A DNA stretch of 64,000 nucleotides from Poriferisodalis sp963663635. Lineage in GTDB: Bacteria > Actinomycetota > Acidimicrobiia > Acidimicrobiales > Poriferisodalaceae. Shown here in pieces: positions 15,791-24,248 of the stretch. A model generated the notes under the pieces. The model saw nothing but the letters and a program-made list of their open reading frames with translations. It was not told the DNA's origin and searched no databases. Where the stretch lies: positions 1-64,000 of the forward strand of contig CAXXMY010000018.1 in assembly GCA_963663635.2 (NCBI GenBank). Direction: 5' to 3'. Numbering within the stretch: the first letter of the stretch is position 1; each line of letters starts with the position of its first letter. A program made the position numbers and the translations under genes.

Positions 15791-17200
15791 TCACGCACTC
15801 TTGTCGATCAGGTCGCACACGGAGTCAATATGAGCCTCGGTGGTCCAGATGGAACCGACAACAATCCGAGCGTAACGACGGCCGTCAACCTCCGAAGCAG
15901 TGATGTAGAAGCGGCCGTCTCGGTTGACGTTCGCCACAAAAGCATCGGTCGCCTCGTTGCCCCCTCGGTGGACGAACGCAACCAGGGCGAACGGTGCCGG
16001 AGCGATGCGCTCCAGGTTGGGATGGCGGTCAATGCTCTCCACGACCCGGCGGTTCCACGCGACATGGCTCCGAATCATGTTGCGCAGCCCCTCGGCTCCG
16101 AAACTGCGCAACACGAACCAGAGCTTCAGCGCCCTGAACGGCCGGTCCAGCGGTAGATGCCAATCCCGATAGTCAATGACTTGGCCACTGGCCGTGGCGT
16201 CATTTCGCAGGTATGGCGGCAGCACGCTGAGGGTTTCGATGAGCGGTCGGCGATCCGCGACCCACATCACCGAACAGTCGAGATTGGTGGCCAGCCACTT
16301 GTGGGGATTGAACGTATAGCTGTCGACGAGCTCGAGACCGTCCTGATAGGGCCGAAACTCCTCGCAGATCATCGCCGAACCGGCGTACGCAGCGTCCACG
16401 TGGTGCCAGATCTGCTCTGACCGAGCGATCTCTGCGATGTCACGGACTGGGTCCACCGCCGTGGTTCCGGTTGTCCCCACCGTCGAGCACACGAACGTGG
16501 GCATGAGCCCGGCCCTTCGATCAGCCTCGATCGCGGCGACAAACGCATCGGGTCGGACGGCGAACTCCGCGTCGGTCTCCAGCAGTCGAATGTGTCGGTA
16601 TCCGGCCATTCGGGCGCCCTTGTCGACCGACGAATGAGCCTCTCTCGACGTATACACCACCATGTCGTCGGAGACCGTGCCTGTCCGCTTGCGGCACGCC
16701 TCGCGGGCCACCACAAGCATCGTGTGGGTGGACGCCGACGCACCAGACTGCAGGACGCCTCCCCCAATGTCGGTCGTCTTCCAGTGCTGTGGCAAGCCGA
16801 GCAGGCCGACGAGCCAGTCGAGCACGTGGGATTCGATCTCGGTTGCCGCGGGCGAGGAGGACCACAGCATGCCGACGACGCCGAGGCCTGCGGTTGCTAG
16901 CTCCCCGAGCACCGATGCCGGCGAGGACGCGGCAGGGAAGTAACCGAGCCAACCTGGATGCTGCCAGTGCGCGAGGCCTGGCACCACAACACGGTCGAGA
17001 TCCGCCAGCACAGCCTCGAACGGCTCCGGCCGCTCGGGTGCCCGACTGGGAAGCTTCGCGCGGACCTCGCCCGGCTGAACCGTCTCACAGACAGGCCTGT
17101 CGTCGAGATTGCCCAAATAATCCGCGAGCCAGTCGACGAGAGAATGCCCGTGCCGCCGGAATGCCTCAAGATCGAGCGGATCAGGCGTGGCAGGTCTCAC
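15791..17200 (-). CDS. PLP-dependent group II decarboxylase (aromatic L-amino-acid decarboxylase-like)
   Basis: 469 residues. PLP-dependent decarboxylase of the aromatic-L-amino-acid/tyrosine decarboxylase family: HWQHPGWLGYFPAASSPASV, MLWSSSPAATEIESHVLDWL, the cofactor-stacking His in YTSREAHSSVDKGAR, Asp269 in HVDAAYAG (pyridine nitrogen) and the Schiff-base Lys301 in YTFNPHKWL. The family converts aromatic amino acids to amines; some relatives are aldehyde-forming or act on other amino acids. It is embedded in a peptide-type ABC operon, 12 bp after the DUF917 gene and 64 bp before the DppB-like gene, so the imported solute is probably its substrate or a precursor. The GTG start at 17200 has only a weak RBS, suggesting coupling. 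Confidence 0.92.
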   Translation of the reverse strand: MRPATPDPLDLEAFRRHGHSLVDWLADYLGNLDDRPVCETVQPGEVRAKLPSRAPERPEPFEAVLADLDRVVVPGLAHWQHPGWLGYFPAASSPASVLGELATAGLGVVGMLWSSSPAATEIESHVLDWLVGLLGLPQHWKTTDIGGGVLQSGASASTHTMLVVAREACRKRTGTVSDDMVVYTSREAHSSVDKGARMAGYRHIRLLETDAEFAVRPDAFVAAIEADRRAGLMPTFVCSTVGTTGTTAVDPVRDIAEIARSEQIWHHVDAAYAGSAMICEEFRPYQDGLELVDSYTFNPHKWLATNLDCSVMWVADRRPLIETLSVLPPYLRNDATASGQVIDYRDWHLPLDRPFRALKLWFVLRSFGAEGLRNMIRSHVAWNRRVVESIDRHPNLERIAPAPFALVAFVHRGGNEATDAFVANVNRDGRFYITASEVDGRRYARIVVGSIWTTEAHIDSVCDLIDKSA

Positions 17201-17212
17201 GGCTCGGTGCGC

Positions 17213-18364
17213 TCATTGAGCGCCGAATGGTCGCGGCACCTGTCGCTCGATCGGGATGTAGGGCACGTCGAAACCGAAATATGCAGGCCCCGATCCGTTG
17301 AGCAGTGCCGCAGGTTGGCGCATCAGCTCGAGGCCACGTATCCCGACAGCGGTCACCTCGTGGCCGACAGCGACATCGGCGTTGGTGAAACCGCGCCCGT
17401 TGCCGGGATCGACGAGTGTGACGAGATCCGGGCTGCACACCCAGGGCTGATCGTCGAGCCAAGTGACATGGGTCTCGTTCTTGAACCACGTGCGCAGGCT
17501 GTGGCCTTCCCAGGTGCCCGTTCCCTGAATCTCCAGCGTTCCAATCATGAAGCCGCCGGAGTCGCTCCAGTTCTTGTCCACCACCACGCCGTCGAATGGC
17601 CGCCAGCCGCCGACGACTAGACGGGCGGCCTCAACCGGGTCGTCCCCGGCTTCGATCGCACGACGGCAGGCTCTGCCGATCATCAGGCACAAAGAGAGCG
17701 TGCCCGGAACGACAACCCGCTTCATGTCGCGTGCGCGCAGCGGAGTCGACGCAATGGCGGCACCGTCGAAACTGGCCATCGCGATGTGACGGGCGATCCG
17801 TTCGAGCATGTACGGATTGACCGTCCGAGCGACGATCACAGTATTGCCCCACCGGTCGACCGCAGCGAACGGGTCGCTCGATATTCCGTGTGCAAATGGG
17901 GTGCTCTGCATCTCCTCCGGGACAGCTCTGCCTGAGTAGTCGCCGTCGACTATGGGGATGCCCAAGCAAGCGGCCGCAACGACGGGTCCGGGAGAATTGC
18001 TGGCGCCAAGCTCAGCTGCGACGAGACATCCGATTTCTTGGCCGAGATATCTTGACAATTCTCGTACGGCCAGGCACATGGTGTCGTCTTGCACCACTCC
18101 GTCGGCATCGAGATGCAGCGCGCGCAGAAGCTCTGTGTGGCCGTCGGTCCGAGGGGCAATGGATCCGATTTCGTAGACCATCGCCGTGAGCTCATCGTCG
18201 GCGATGGAATCGACCTCGTGCCATCCGAGTTCGAACCCTTCGTCAAGCGCCGCTGCTAATTCCTTGATGCCGTCTGCTGGATCGCCTCCACCGCCGGTGC
18301 CCATGACCAAACAGCCGACGACGAAGTCCTCGCAGTCCGCGATGGTCTCAAGGCGACGATGCAC
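17213..18364 (-). CDS. DUF917 (S-Me-THD/hydantoinase-associated) family protein
   Basis: 383 residues. The N-terminal LETIADCEDFVVGCLVMGTG followed by GGGDP is the hallmark of DUF917, a family found with hydantoinases and peptide-type transporters. Other family motifs are TVNPYMLERIARH, FDGVVVDKNWSDSGGFMIGT, and WVCSPDLVTLVDPGNGRGFT, then GLELMRQPA. Biochemistry is poorly defined; members are suspected to process amide or thio-amide containing solutes. GTG 18364 follows GGGGAG by 6 nt; an upstream ATG at 18427 would overlap the binding-protein gene. It lies between the solute-binding lipoprotein and the decarboxylase in one tight operon (gaps of 32 and 12 bp), which argues for a role in converting the imported compound. 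Confidence 0.88.
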   Translation of the reverse strand: MHRRLETIADCEDFVVGCLVMGTGGGGDPADGIKELAAALDEGFELGWHEVDSIADDELTAMVYEIGSIAPRTDGHTELLRALHLDADGVVQDDTMCLAVRELSRYLGQEIGCLVAAELGASNSPGPVVAAACLGIPIVDGDYSGRAVPEEMQSTPFAHGISSDPFAAVDRWGNTVIVARTVNPYMLERIARHIAMASFDGAAIASTPLRARDMKRVVVPGTLSLCLMIGRACRRAIEAGDDPVEAARLVVGGWRPFDGVVVDKNWSDSGGFMIGTLEIQGTGTWEGHSLRTWFKNETHVTWLDDQPWVCSPDLVTLVDPGNGRGFTNADVAVGHEVTAVGIRGLELMRQPAALLNGSGPAYFGFDVPYIPIERQVPRPFGAQ

Positions 18365-18396
18365 CTGGATCTCCCCAATGTGCGCTGATAGTGGGT

Positions 18397-20013
18397 TCAG
18401 CCAGCTGTCCGCAGCTCGTAGAACCAAACGACCTCGTTGTACGCGGGATTCGGGACATGGCCGCTGAACTCGGCGCGCATGACGTTCACCGCGGGAACGT
18501 CCAGCATGAAGACCGCCGCATGCTCCGCAATCAGCAGCTCTTGCGCCTGCCGGAAGAGCTCGCTCGCCGCATCTCGGTCAGTGCCGCTGATGGCATCAGC
18601 CTCGTCGATCAGAGCGTCGAACGTTTCATTGGAGTAGTAGCCGAGATTGAAGAACGGCTCCTCTTCGGAATGGAACGTTGAGAATAGGAAGTCGTAGGGA
18701 GTGACATAGGTCGGGAACCAGAACATCGTGAACACGTCCTGGGCGGCGTCTGGGTCAGCCTGCGCCTTCTCCCACCGGGCGTCCCACGTCAGCGGCTCCA
18801 GCTCGAGGTTGACGCCGATGGTGCTCAGGTTCGCCTTCCAGACTTCGCCGATTTGCTGCTGCTCGGTGGCGCCGGCGTCAAAGCTGTACGTCACCGTGAG
18901 GCCGTCGGCGCCGGCATCGACGATCAACTGGCGCGCCCGTTCGAGATCGGTCTCGGGAATCTCGAGATCCGGTGAAGAGCCCCAGACGGTCAGCGGCACG
19001 ATGCCACGTGCTCTGACAGCTTCTCCGCCGTAGAGCGATGCTGTGATGTCGTCGTACGGGAACGACAGCACCAAGGCCTCCCGAATCTCGGGCGAGAGCC
19101 TCCGTGTATTCAGCATGCCGAAGAGATTGGTCATGGAAAGGCTTCGCAGGACGTTGACGTCGCTGGCCTGTCCCAGCGAGTCATATACATCGAAGGGCAA
19201 GTTGTAGGTGAAGTGGGCATCCCCATTGCGAACGAGCTGCTCGGCCAGCACGGGATCCTCGATCAGCCGCATCTCGACGGTCGAGACCTGGTTGTCGGAC
19301 CAGCCGCCCCAGTAGTCGTCAAATCGAGCGAGCACCGTGCTGCCAGCCGGATCGTGCTCCTCGATCGCGTACGGACCGGTACCGCACGCGTTTCCTTCGT
19401 TGAACCAAGCGGCATCGTTCCCGACCGCCGAGGGGCACAGGACGTACACCGAGTACTGCGACGACAGGATGAGATCAAGCGGCGATGGCCACGCGAGCTT
19501 GAACGTGATGGTGCGCTCATCGGGGACCTCCATCGACTCGACAGCCGCGAGGATGAATGCGGCTCCGAGGCCGAGGTCGATGGTGCGCTGCAGGGAGTCG
19601 CGAACTGCTGCGGCGGTCAATGGCGCGCCGTCGTGGAAGGTCACGCCGTCACGAAGCGTGAAGGTCCACTCGGTGGCGTCCGCGTTTGACGTCCATAACT
19701 CGGCCAGGACGCCGCTCACTTCGTCGGAGGCCTCCGGATCGGCCAGACGAGTCAGAGTCTCATAGACGTTCTGGAGAAGCGCATTCTCATTGGAAAAGGC
19801 GCTCGAGGGATCCAGATCCCCGAGGGTGTACGGGTTGGCGTAGACAAAGTTGGCGCCGGAGACGTCGGGCTCTGCTTCGACGGGCTCCGTCGTTGGGGCC
19901 TCGTCAGCCGGGGCCGGCGTGTCGGCAACATCGGCGTCATCCGAGCCGCTCGAGCACGCCGCAGCCAGCAGCGCAACGGCCACCGCGACGCAGAGTTTCG
20001 TGCCGATCCTCAT
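18397..20013 (-). CDS. Peptide/opine-type ABC substrate-binding lipoprotein (family 5)
   Basis: Family-5 solute-binding protein (DppA/OppA class), 538 residues. The lipoprotein signal is RIGTKLCVAVAVALLAAACS, followed by an acidic, Thr/Pro/Ala-rich linker (about 35 residues) that would span the envelope. Core features: LLQNVYETLTRL, TEWTFTLRDGVTFHDGAPLT, GTGPYAIEEHDPAG, and a C-terminal segment LIAEHAAVFMLDVPAVNVMR. Two ATGs are possible; the one at 20013 has the better spacing (8 nt) to GGGAGG, whereas 20019 is only 2 nt away. First gene of the leftward seven-gene operon (binding protein, DUF917, decarboxylase, two permeases, two ATPases). The promoter region to its right holds inverted repeats and faces an Lrp-type regulator. 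Confidence 0.94.
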   Translation of the reverse strand: MRIGTKLCVAVAVALLAAACSSGSDDADVADTPAPADEAPTTEPVEAEPDVSGANFVYANPYTLGDLDPSSAFSNENALLQNVYETLTRLADPEASDEVSGVLAELWTSNADATEWTFTLRDGVTFHDGAPLTAAAVRDSLQRTIDLGLGAAFILAAVESMEVPDERTITFKLAWPSPLDLILSSQYSVYVLCPSAVGNDAAWFNEGNACGTGPYAIEEHDPAGSTVLARFDDYWGGWSDNQVSTVEMRLIEDPVLAEQLVRNGDAHFTYNLPFDVYDSLGQASDVNVLRSLSMTNLFGMLNTRRLSPEIREALVLSFPYDDITASLYGGEAVRARGIVPLTVWGSSPDLEIPETDLERARQLIVDAGADGLTVTYSFDAGATEQQQIGEVWKANLSTIGVNLELEPLTWDARWEKAQADPDAAQDVFTMFWFPTYVTPYDFLFSTFHSEEEPFFNLGYYSNETFDALIDEADAISGTDRDAASELFRQAQELLIAEHAAVFMLDVPAVNVMRAEFSGHVPNPAYNEVVWFYELRTAG

Positions 20014-20079
20014 GATCATGTCCTCCCACTCCGAACTTCCGGCTCAGGCTCAACTCGGCGGAACACCTCGTGAACATAC

Positions 20080-20139
20080 TTTGCATATTTGCGAGTTCAG
20101 AATGCAGAACTTCTAGAATAAGTGGATATTCTATGCAAA
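20080..20139. promoter_or_regulatory. AT-rich divergent promoter region with nested inverted repeats
   Basis: Between the binding-protein gene (left) and the Lrp-type gene (right) an AT-rich island holds two nested inverted repeats: TTTGCATA (20080-20087) with TATGCAAA (20132-20139), and TAGAATA (20114-20120) with TATTCTA (20127-20133). The two right arms overlap by two bases. Placement and symmetry suggest operators for the adjacent Lrp/AsnC regulator, whose family binds multiple spaced sites. Apart from this, 20014-20313 holds no gene that I can see. Confidence 0.5.
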
Positions 20140-20313
20140 TTTTGTAGTGTCAGCAGCAACAACTGCAAGTTATGTGTCCTCGCGTGCCGACGGAGCGGAC
20201 GAGGAACAGACGCCTCAGGCCGGTCGGGTCACATATGTTGCGAGTCATTGAGATTGATGTAGAAGGGTCACATCTGAGGCCAATGTGGCGCTCAGACGAA
20301 CGGGGGATTCGCT

Positions 20314-20809
20314 GTGCAACTGGACGACCTGGATCTTGAAATCGTCGGGATGCTCAGCCTGGACGGAAGGGCCAGCTACAGCGAGATCTCGAAGACCGTC
20401 GGTGTGAGCGTGAGCACCGTTCGGAACCGCATCACCCAGATGCGCGAAGCCGGCGTGCTCCATCTCAATGTCTGGCTCGACCCATACCGGTCCGGCCTCG
20501 CCATTTACGCCACGCTGCTGCTGAGAGTACGTGCAGGGCAGCTCGAACCCGTCACCTCCAAGCTGGCGGAACTCGACGAGGTCGGTTACGTCGCCACGCT
20601 GACCGGCGGGCACGACGTGCATCGCGGACGTCTTCTGTCGCGACGTCCCCCACCTCAGCAACTTGATCCATAGCGAAGTCCAGGCCATCGAGGGTGTGGA
20701 GTCGGTGACCTCGTACCTCGTCACCGACGTCAAGTACGAATCGAACCTCAACATTCGAAGGGTCATCGACAAGTTGGGCTCCGCCGGCGGCGACGAACAC
20801 GGAACCTGA
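20314..20809 (+). pseudogene. Lrp/AsnC-family transcriptional regulator, frameshifted
   Basis: Starts GTG 20314. QLDDLDLEIVGMLSLDGRAS, then YSEISKTVGVSVSTVRNRIT, is the Lrp N-terminal helix-turn-helix, and ATLLLRVRAGQLEPVTSKLA with VGYVATLTGGHDV is the start of the ligand-binding RAM domain. One extra base near 20618-20620 then puts the rest out of frame; the continuation IADVFCRDVPHLSNLIHSEV, then VEGVESVTSYLV-like residues and a stop at 20807-20809, completes about 164 residues. As given, it would encode only the DNA-binding domain with half the RAM domain. It is divergent from the peptide-transport operon and only 1 bp ahead of the M29-type peptidase, so it probably controls both. Family members sense amino acids. 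Confidence 0.88.
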
Positions 20810-20810
20810 G

Positions 20811-21806
20811 ATGACTGAATCAGAGCTTCGTCACGCGGCTCGGGTCCTGCTCACTGAAGTACGTCCGGTCGCGCTTGGCGACCGTGTTCTGATCACGGCC
20901 GACAGCCAGGCTGACCAGCAGGTGGCCAGGGCAACGGAGGCAGCGGCTCGAGCTCTCGGCGCGGAACCGACCGTGCTGACCTATCCCACCGGCATTCCCG
21001 TCGGGCCGGTGCCCGAGGTCGTGGCCGAAGCGGCGCTGCATGCTCGACATTGGATCAACTTCTCTGTCGGCTACCACCTCTACAGCGCTGCCTACGAGGT
21101 CGCGATCGCCAGCGGCTGCGTCTACGTGGAGCTCACCGGCATGGACGCGGACATGATGATCCGCACCATCGGCAGGGTGGACAACGCCCTGCTCGACGCG
21201 GTCAAGACCCTGCTGTACCGCAAGTCGCAGGCGGTCGGCACGCTGCGGTTGACCAGTCCGGCCGGTTGCGATGTGACCATGGCCGTCGATCCGGCGGGCG
21301 ATCCTTTCTGGGAGGATCCCCCCTCCGACCGCGGTTGGCCCCAGATGCTCGGCGGCCAGTCCGGTTGCATGGTCGTGCGGGAATCCGCCAACGGCACGTT
21401 GGTGTTCGACGGCGCAGCATGGCCTCCGGACAGTCTCGGGCTGCTGGAACGGCCGATCGTCATGACCCTCGTGGACGGCTACGCGACAGCGTTCTCCGGG
21501 GGCCGCGAGGCCGAACTGTACGAGCAGTGGCTGCGATCCTTCGACAGCGCTGAGGCGCTGATGTTCGACCACTTCTGCTACGGCTTCAATCCTGGCGTGC
21601 GTAAGCCCACAGGGCGGATTCTGGAAGACGAGCGAGTCTTCGGATGCGTGCAGATCGGCATTGGTGCCACCGAGTTGGGCTCTCCGGTGCACTCCGATGG
21701 CGTGGTGCTGAGTCCTACCGTGTGGCTCGATGACCGGCTGATCCAGGCCGATGGTGCCTACGTCGACCCCGAGATCGCAGCATTGACCGATCGACTCATC
21801 GTCTGA
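20811..21806 (+). CDS. M29-type aminopeptidase-like / NicX-like metalloenzyme
   Basis: 331 residues. The C-terminal half carries the M29 aminopeptidase fold signature: FCYGFNPGVRKPTGRILEDE, RVFGCVQIGIG, then PVHSDGVVLSPTVWLDDRLI, with the Glu, His and HxD metal ligands. The same fold is used by 2,5-dihydroxypyridine 5,6-dioxygenase (NicX), so both a peptidase and a ring-cleaving dioxygenase are possible. The N-terminal part (LTEVRPVALGDRVLITAD, QADQQVARATEAAARALGAE) is also as in M29 proteins. At 331 residues it is shorter than bona fide M29 peptidases (about 410) and closer to NicX-like members. ATG 20811 is one base past the regulator stop, so the two are coupled. Cytoplasmic. Confidence 0.75.
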   Translation: MTESELRHAARVLLTEVRPVALGDRVLITADSQADQQVARATEAAARALGAEPTVLTYPTGIPVGPVPEVVAEAALHARHWINFSVGYHLYSAAYEVAIASGCVYVELTGMDADMMIRTIGRVDNALLDAVKTLLYRKSQAVGTLRLTSPAGCDVTMAVDPAGDPFWEDPPSDRGWPQMLGGQSGCMVVRESANGTLVFDGAAWPPDSLGLLERPIVMTLVDGYATAFSGGREAELYEQWLRSFDSAEALMFDHFCYGFNPGVRKPTGRILEDERVFGCVQIGIGATELGSPVHSDGVVLSPTVWLDDRLIQADGAYVDPEIAALTDRLIV

Positions 21807-21833
21807 TCGCTTGATCGCCTGAAGCCGGCTCGT

Positions 21834-23276
21834 TCAGCTGCGGAGGCGTGTCGCCTCGGCGTCGAGGATGTCGGCGATGCAGCCGGTGAGCTTCTCTGCG
21901 TACGCGAGGTGCAGGAACTCGTTGGGGCCGTGAGCGTTCGACTCGGGTCCGAGAACCCCGGTGACAACGAACTGCGCCTCGGGGAACATGCCGCCGAGCA
22001 TGGCGATGAACGGGATACTCCCGCCTTCGCCGAAGAGCTGCATCGGCTGCCCGAAGCGTCGCAGGGCGCTGTCGTTGAGCGCTTCGGCCAGCCACGGCGA
22101 CAAGTCGGGCGCGTCCCATCCGTCGACGCATTCGACGTCGTCCACGCTCACCGACACCTGCAGTGGCGGATCGGAGCTGAGCAGATCCACAAGTTCCGCC
22201 GCTGTCGCTTCTGAACTGGCCGTGGGCGGCAGGCGCAGGCTCAGCTTCAACGCAGTGAAGGGCCGCAGCACATTGCCCGCGGCAGCTGTCGGCGGCAGGC
22301 CTTCAGCACCGACGACGCTGAGCGCCGACCGCCAGGTACGGGCCAGCAGACCTTGCGCCGGGTCCTCTTCCATCAGCTGGAGTTCGCCGATCAAGCCGAA
22401 GTCCTCGCCTGTGCCGCCGAGCATCTCAGCCATCGCCCCGGCCTCAGCGATCCGGTGCGGCGGGATGACGACGTTGGCGGATTCCACTAGCACATGACCC
22501 GTGGCGGCGTCCTCGATCCGGTCGAGCAGTATTCGGGCCAGACGGAACGACGAGGGCACCAGGCCGCTGGCCATGCCGCTGTGCCAGCCCTCGGCGATCA
22601 CGTCGACCCGCAGTGTTGCCTCCACCAGACCGCGCAGCGACGTGGTCAGCCACATCGTGTCGTACGTGGCGCAACCTGAGTCCAGGCACACCAGAAGTCC
22701 CACCTCACCGAGCCGGTCATCGAGCGCGTCGAGGTGATGAACCAGGTCGGGACTGCCGGATTCCTCGGATGCCTCAATCAGCAGCAAGCAGCGGCTGTGG
22801 CTGCCGCCGCAGGCTTGCACTGCCTCAATGGCGGCGAGGCTCGCGAAGGCGGCATAGCCGTCATCGGCGCCTCCCCGGCCGTAGAGACGGTCACCGTCGC
22901 GCACTGGCGTCCACGGGCCGAGGCCGTCCCTCCACCCGATCATCTCGGGCTGCTTGTCCAAGTGCCCGTAGAGCACAACCGTGGGCCTGTCATCACCGTC
23001 CGCCGCCCCGATGCCGAACGGCTCCACCTCGACAACGATCAACGGCGTGCGCCCCGGCAGTCGCTGGATCTCCACAGTTGCCCCGACGACTGGCCGTGAC
23101 TCGATCCACGCCGACACCTGCCCGACCGCGGCCTCGATATGGCCCGACACCTCCCAGTCGGCGTCGAAGCTCGGTGACAGCGCCGGTACGGCGATATAGC
23201 GCTCGAGCTCGGGAATGATCTCGTCTCGCCAACATGCGGCGATCGACGTCGCTACCCCATCTGCATCCATGCTCAA
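21834..23276 (-). CDS. M20-family metallopeptidase
   Basis: 480-residue zinc peptidase of the M20 (dipeptidase/carboxypeptidase-like) family. Metal and catalytic sites are all visible: His in VVLYGHLDKQP, Asp in LYGRGGADDGYA (bridging), Glu-Glu in LLIEASEESGSPDL (base and ligand), Asp in LVCLDSG, and the C-terminal His in GPESNAHGPNEFLH. The dimerisation lid domain lies in between. The sequence resembles the dipeptidases acting on unblocked or beta-Ala type dipeptides. Two ATGs (23276 and 23270) could serve as start. It is convergent with the M29-type gene (27 bp between stops). Together with the peptide-type importer it makes a plausible small-peptide utilisation cluster. Confidence 0.93.
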   Translation of the reverse strand: MSMDADGVATSIAACWRDEIIPELERYIAVPALSPSFDADWEVSGHIEAAVGQVSAWIESRPVVGATVEIQRLPGRTPLIVVEVEPFGIGAADGDDRPTVVLYGHLDKQPEMIGWRDGLGPWTPVRDGDRLYGRGGADDGYAAFASLAAIEAVQACGGSHSRCLLLIEASEESGSPDLVHHLDALDDRLGEVGLLVCLDSGCATYDTMWLTTSLRGLVEATLRVDVIAEGWHSGMASGLVPSSFRLARILLDRIEDAATGHVLVESANVVIPPHRIAEAGAMAEMLGGTGEDFGLIGELQLMEEDPAQGLLARTWRSALSVVGAEGLPPTAAAGNVLRPFTALKLSLRLPPTASSEATAAELVDLLSSDPPLQVSVSVDDVECVDGWDAPDLSPWLAEALNDSALRRFGQPMQLFGEGGSIPFIAMLGGMFPEAQFVVTGVLGPESNAHGPNEFLHLAYAEKLTGCIADILDAEATRLRS

Positions 23277-23501
23277 ATTCGTCCTCGTCGTTCAGCGCTG
23301 CTCGGAGATCGCCATCGTCGTTCCCCGTCGATCGTCAAGCTTGGAGACATACTGCCCGAACGCGGGCTGAGGCATCGGTGCGCGTTTCGAACTCGCAGCC
23401 CATCCCGTCGGCGGCGCGTGCGGGCGTGTCGAGCTTTAGCGTCAGGGGCAGCCGATTCGGCTTCGGGTTGGCCACCTCGACCTCGGAATGGGAGGGACCG
23501 C

Positions 23502-23906
23502 GTGAAGGACGCTGACGTGGTCGACTGGCATGAGCTGCGCGAGCGTGCCACTGCGGCAGGCGCGCACGCGTACGCGCCGTATTCGGGCCTCTTCGTCGGT
23601 GCCGCCGGTCTGGTCGATGACGGCCGGATCGTCGTCGGATGCAATGTCGAGAATGCCTCCTACGGGCTGACCTTGTGTGCCGAATGCAGCCTCGTTACCG
23701 ATCTGCACCGCACAGGCGGAGGTCGCCTCGTGGCGGTCGCGGTGGTGGACCAACACGGCAACCTGCTGAACCCGTGCGGACGCTGCCGCCAGCTTCTGTA
23801 CGAGGCAGGCGGTGAGGACTGCGCAGTCAACGTGACCAGCACCGTGGGAGAGCTGCTACCGGGTGCCTTCGGCCCCGATGATCTGCAATTGAAGTCGGAG
23901 CGCTGA
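23502..23906 (+). CDS. cdd: Cytidine deaminase
   Basis: Homotetrameric-type cytidine deaminase, 134 residues, converting cytidine and deoxycytidine to uridine in pyrimidine salvage. The zinc site is intact: GCNVENASYGLTLCAECS (zinc Cys and proton-shuttle Glu in CAE) and LNPCGRCRQLLYE (PCxxC). AYAPYSGLFVGAAGLVDDGR is the substrate-side N-terminal motif. GTG 23502 is preceded by GGGAGGGA at 5 nt and matches the family length; the frame runs further upstream without homology. It stands alone on the plus strand, 342 bp before the BMP-type transporter operon, whose nucleoside-type subunits would supply its substrate. It is divergent from the M20 peptidase. Confidence 0.95.
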   Translation: MKDADVVDWHELRERATAAGAHAYAPYSGLFVGAAGLVDDGRIVVGCNVENASYGLTLCAECSLVTDLHRTGGGRLVAVAVVDQHGNLLNPCGRCRQLLYEAGGEDCAVNVTSTVGELLPGAFGPDDLQLKSER

Positions 23907-24248
23907 CCGCCGACGCATTTGCGCTGCTGCTCGATGACGGCCGCCGCACCGCACTAGAACGAGATGCCCGGGTTGTGAACGCGGACGAGCAGCGCCCGGA
24001 ACCCGGACGCGCCGCCTCCAACCAACCCAGGGCGACTCACTCAGCGGGCCCGTGCACGTTCGTTTGGTGATACCAAATACAATTTTCCGCCTTTGAGTCG
24101 GACCTGTTCGGACGATTTAGGCAATTTGGGTCGATTTAGGTGACGTGTAGTGGCCCTTCTGGCTCGACGCCTGTCAGGTCTTGACGACGTGGCATGAACA
24201 CGGCTACGTTCGAAGATTACAAATATCAAACACCATTTGGGGGGAATC
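23907..24248 (+). promoter_or_regulatory. Promoter region of BMP transporter operon with GntR/FadR-type operator
   Basis: 342 bp without a recognised gene. TTTGGTGATACCAAA (24063-24077) is a perfect palindrome around GAT and contains TGGTGATACCA, which fits the TNGTNNNACNA pattern of FadR-subfamily GntR operators. About 40 bp on, CGATTTAGG occurs twice (24113-24121 and 24132-24140) in an AT-richer stretch that probably holds the promoter. The first 150 bp after the deaminase stop are GC-rich and coding-like, but I recognise nothing in them. No GntR gene is in the window. Confidence 0.5.

Noticed and set aside
15791..17200. Decarboxylase considered as glutamate decarboxylase
   Set aside because: The sequence pattern (HPGWLGYFPAASSPAS, NPHKWL with the aromatic-type flanks) is that of the aromatic amino-acid decarboxylase group, not GadB.
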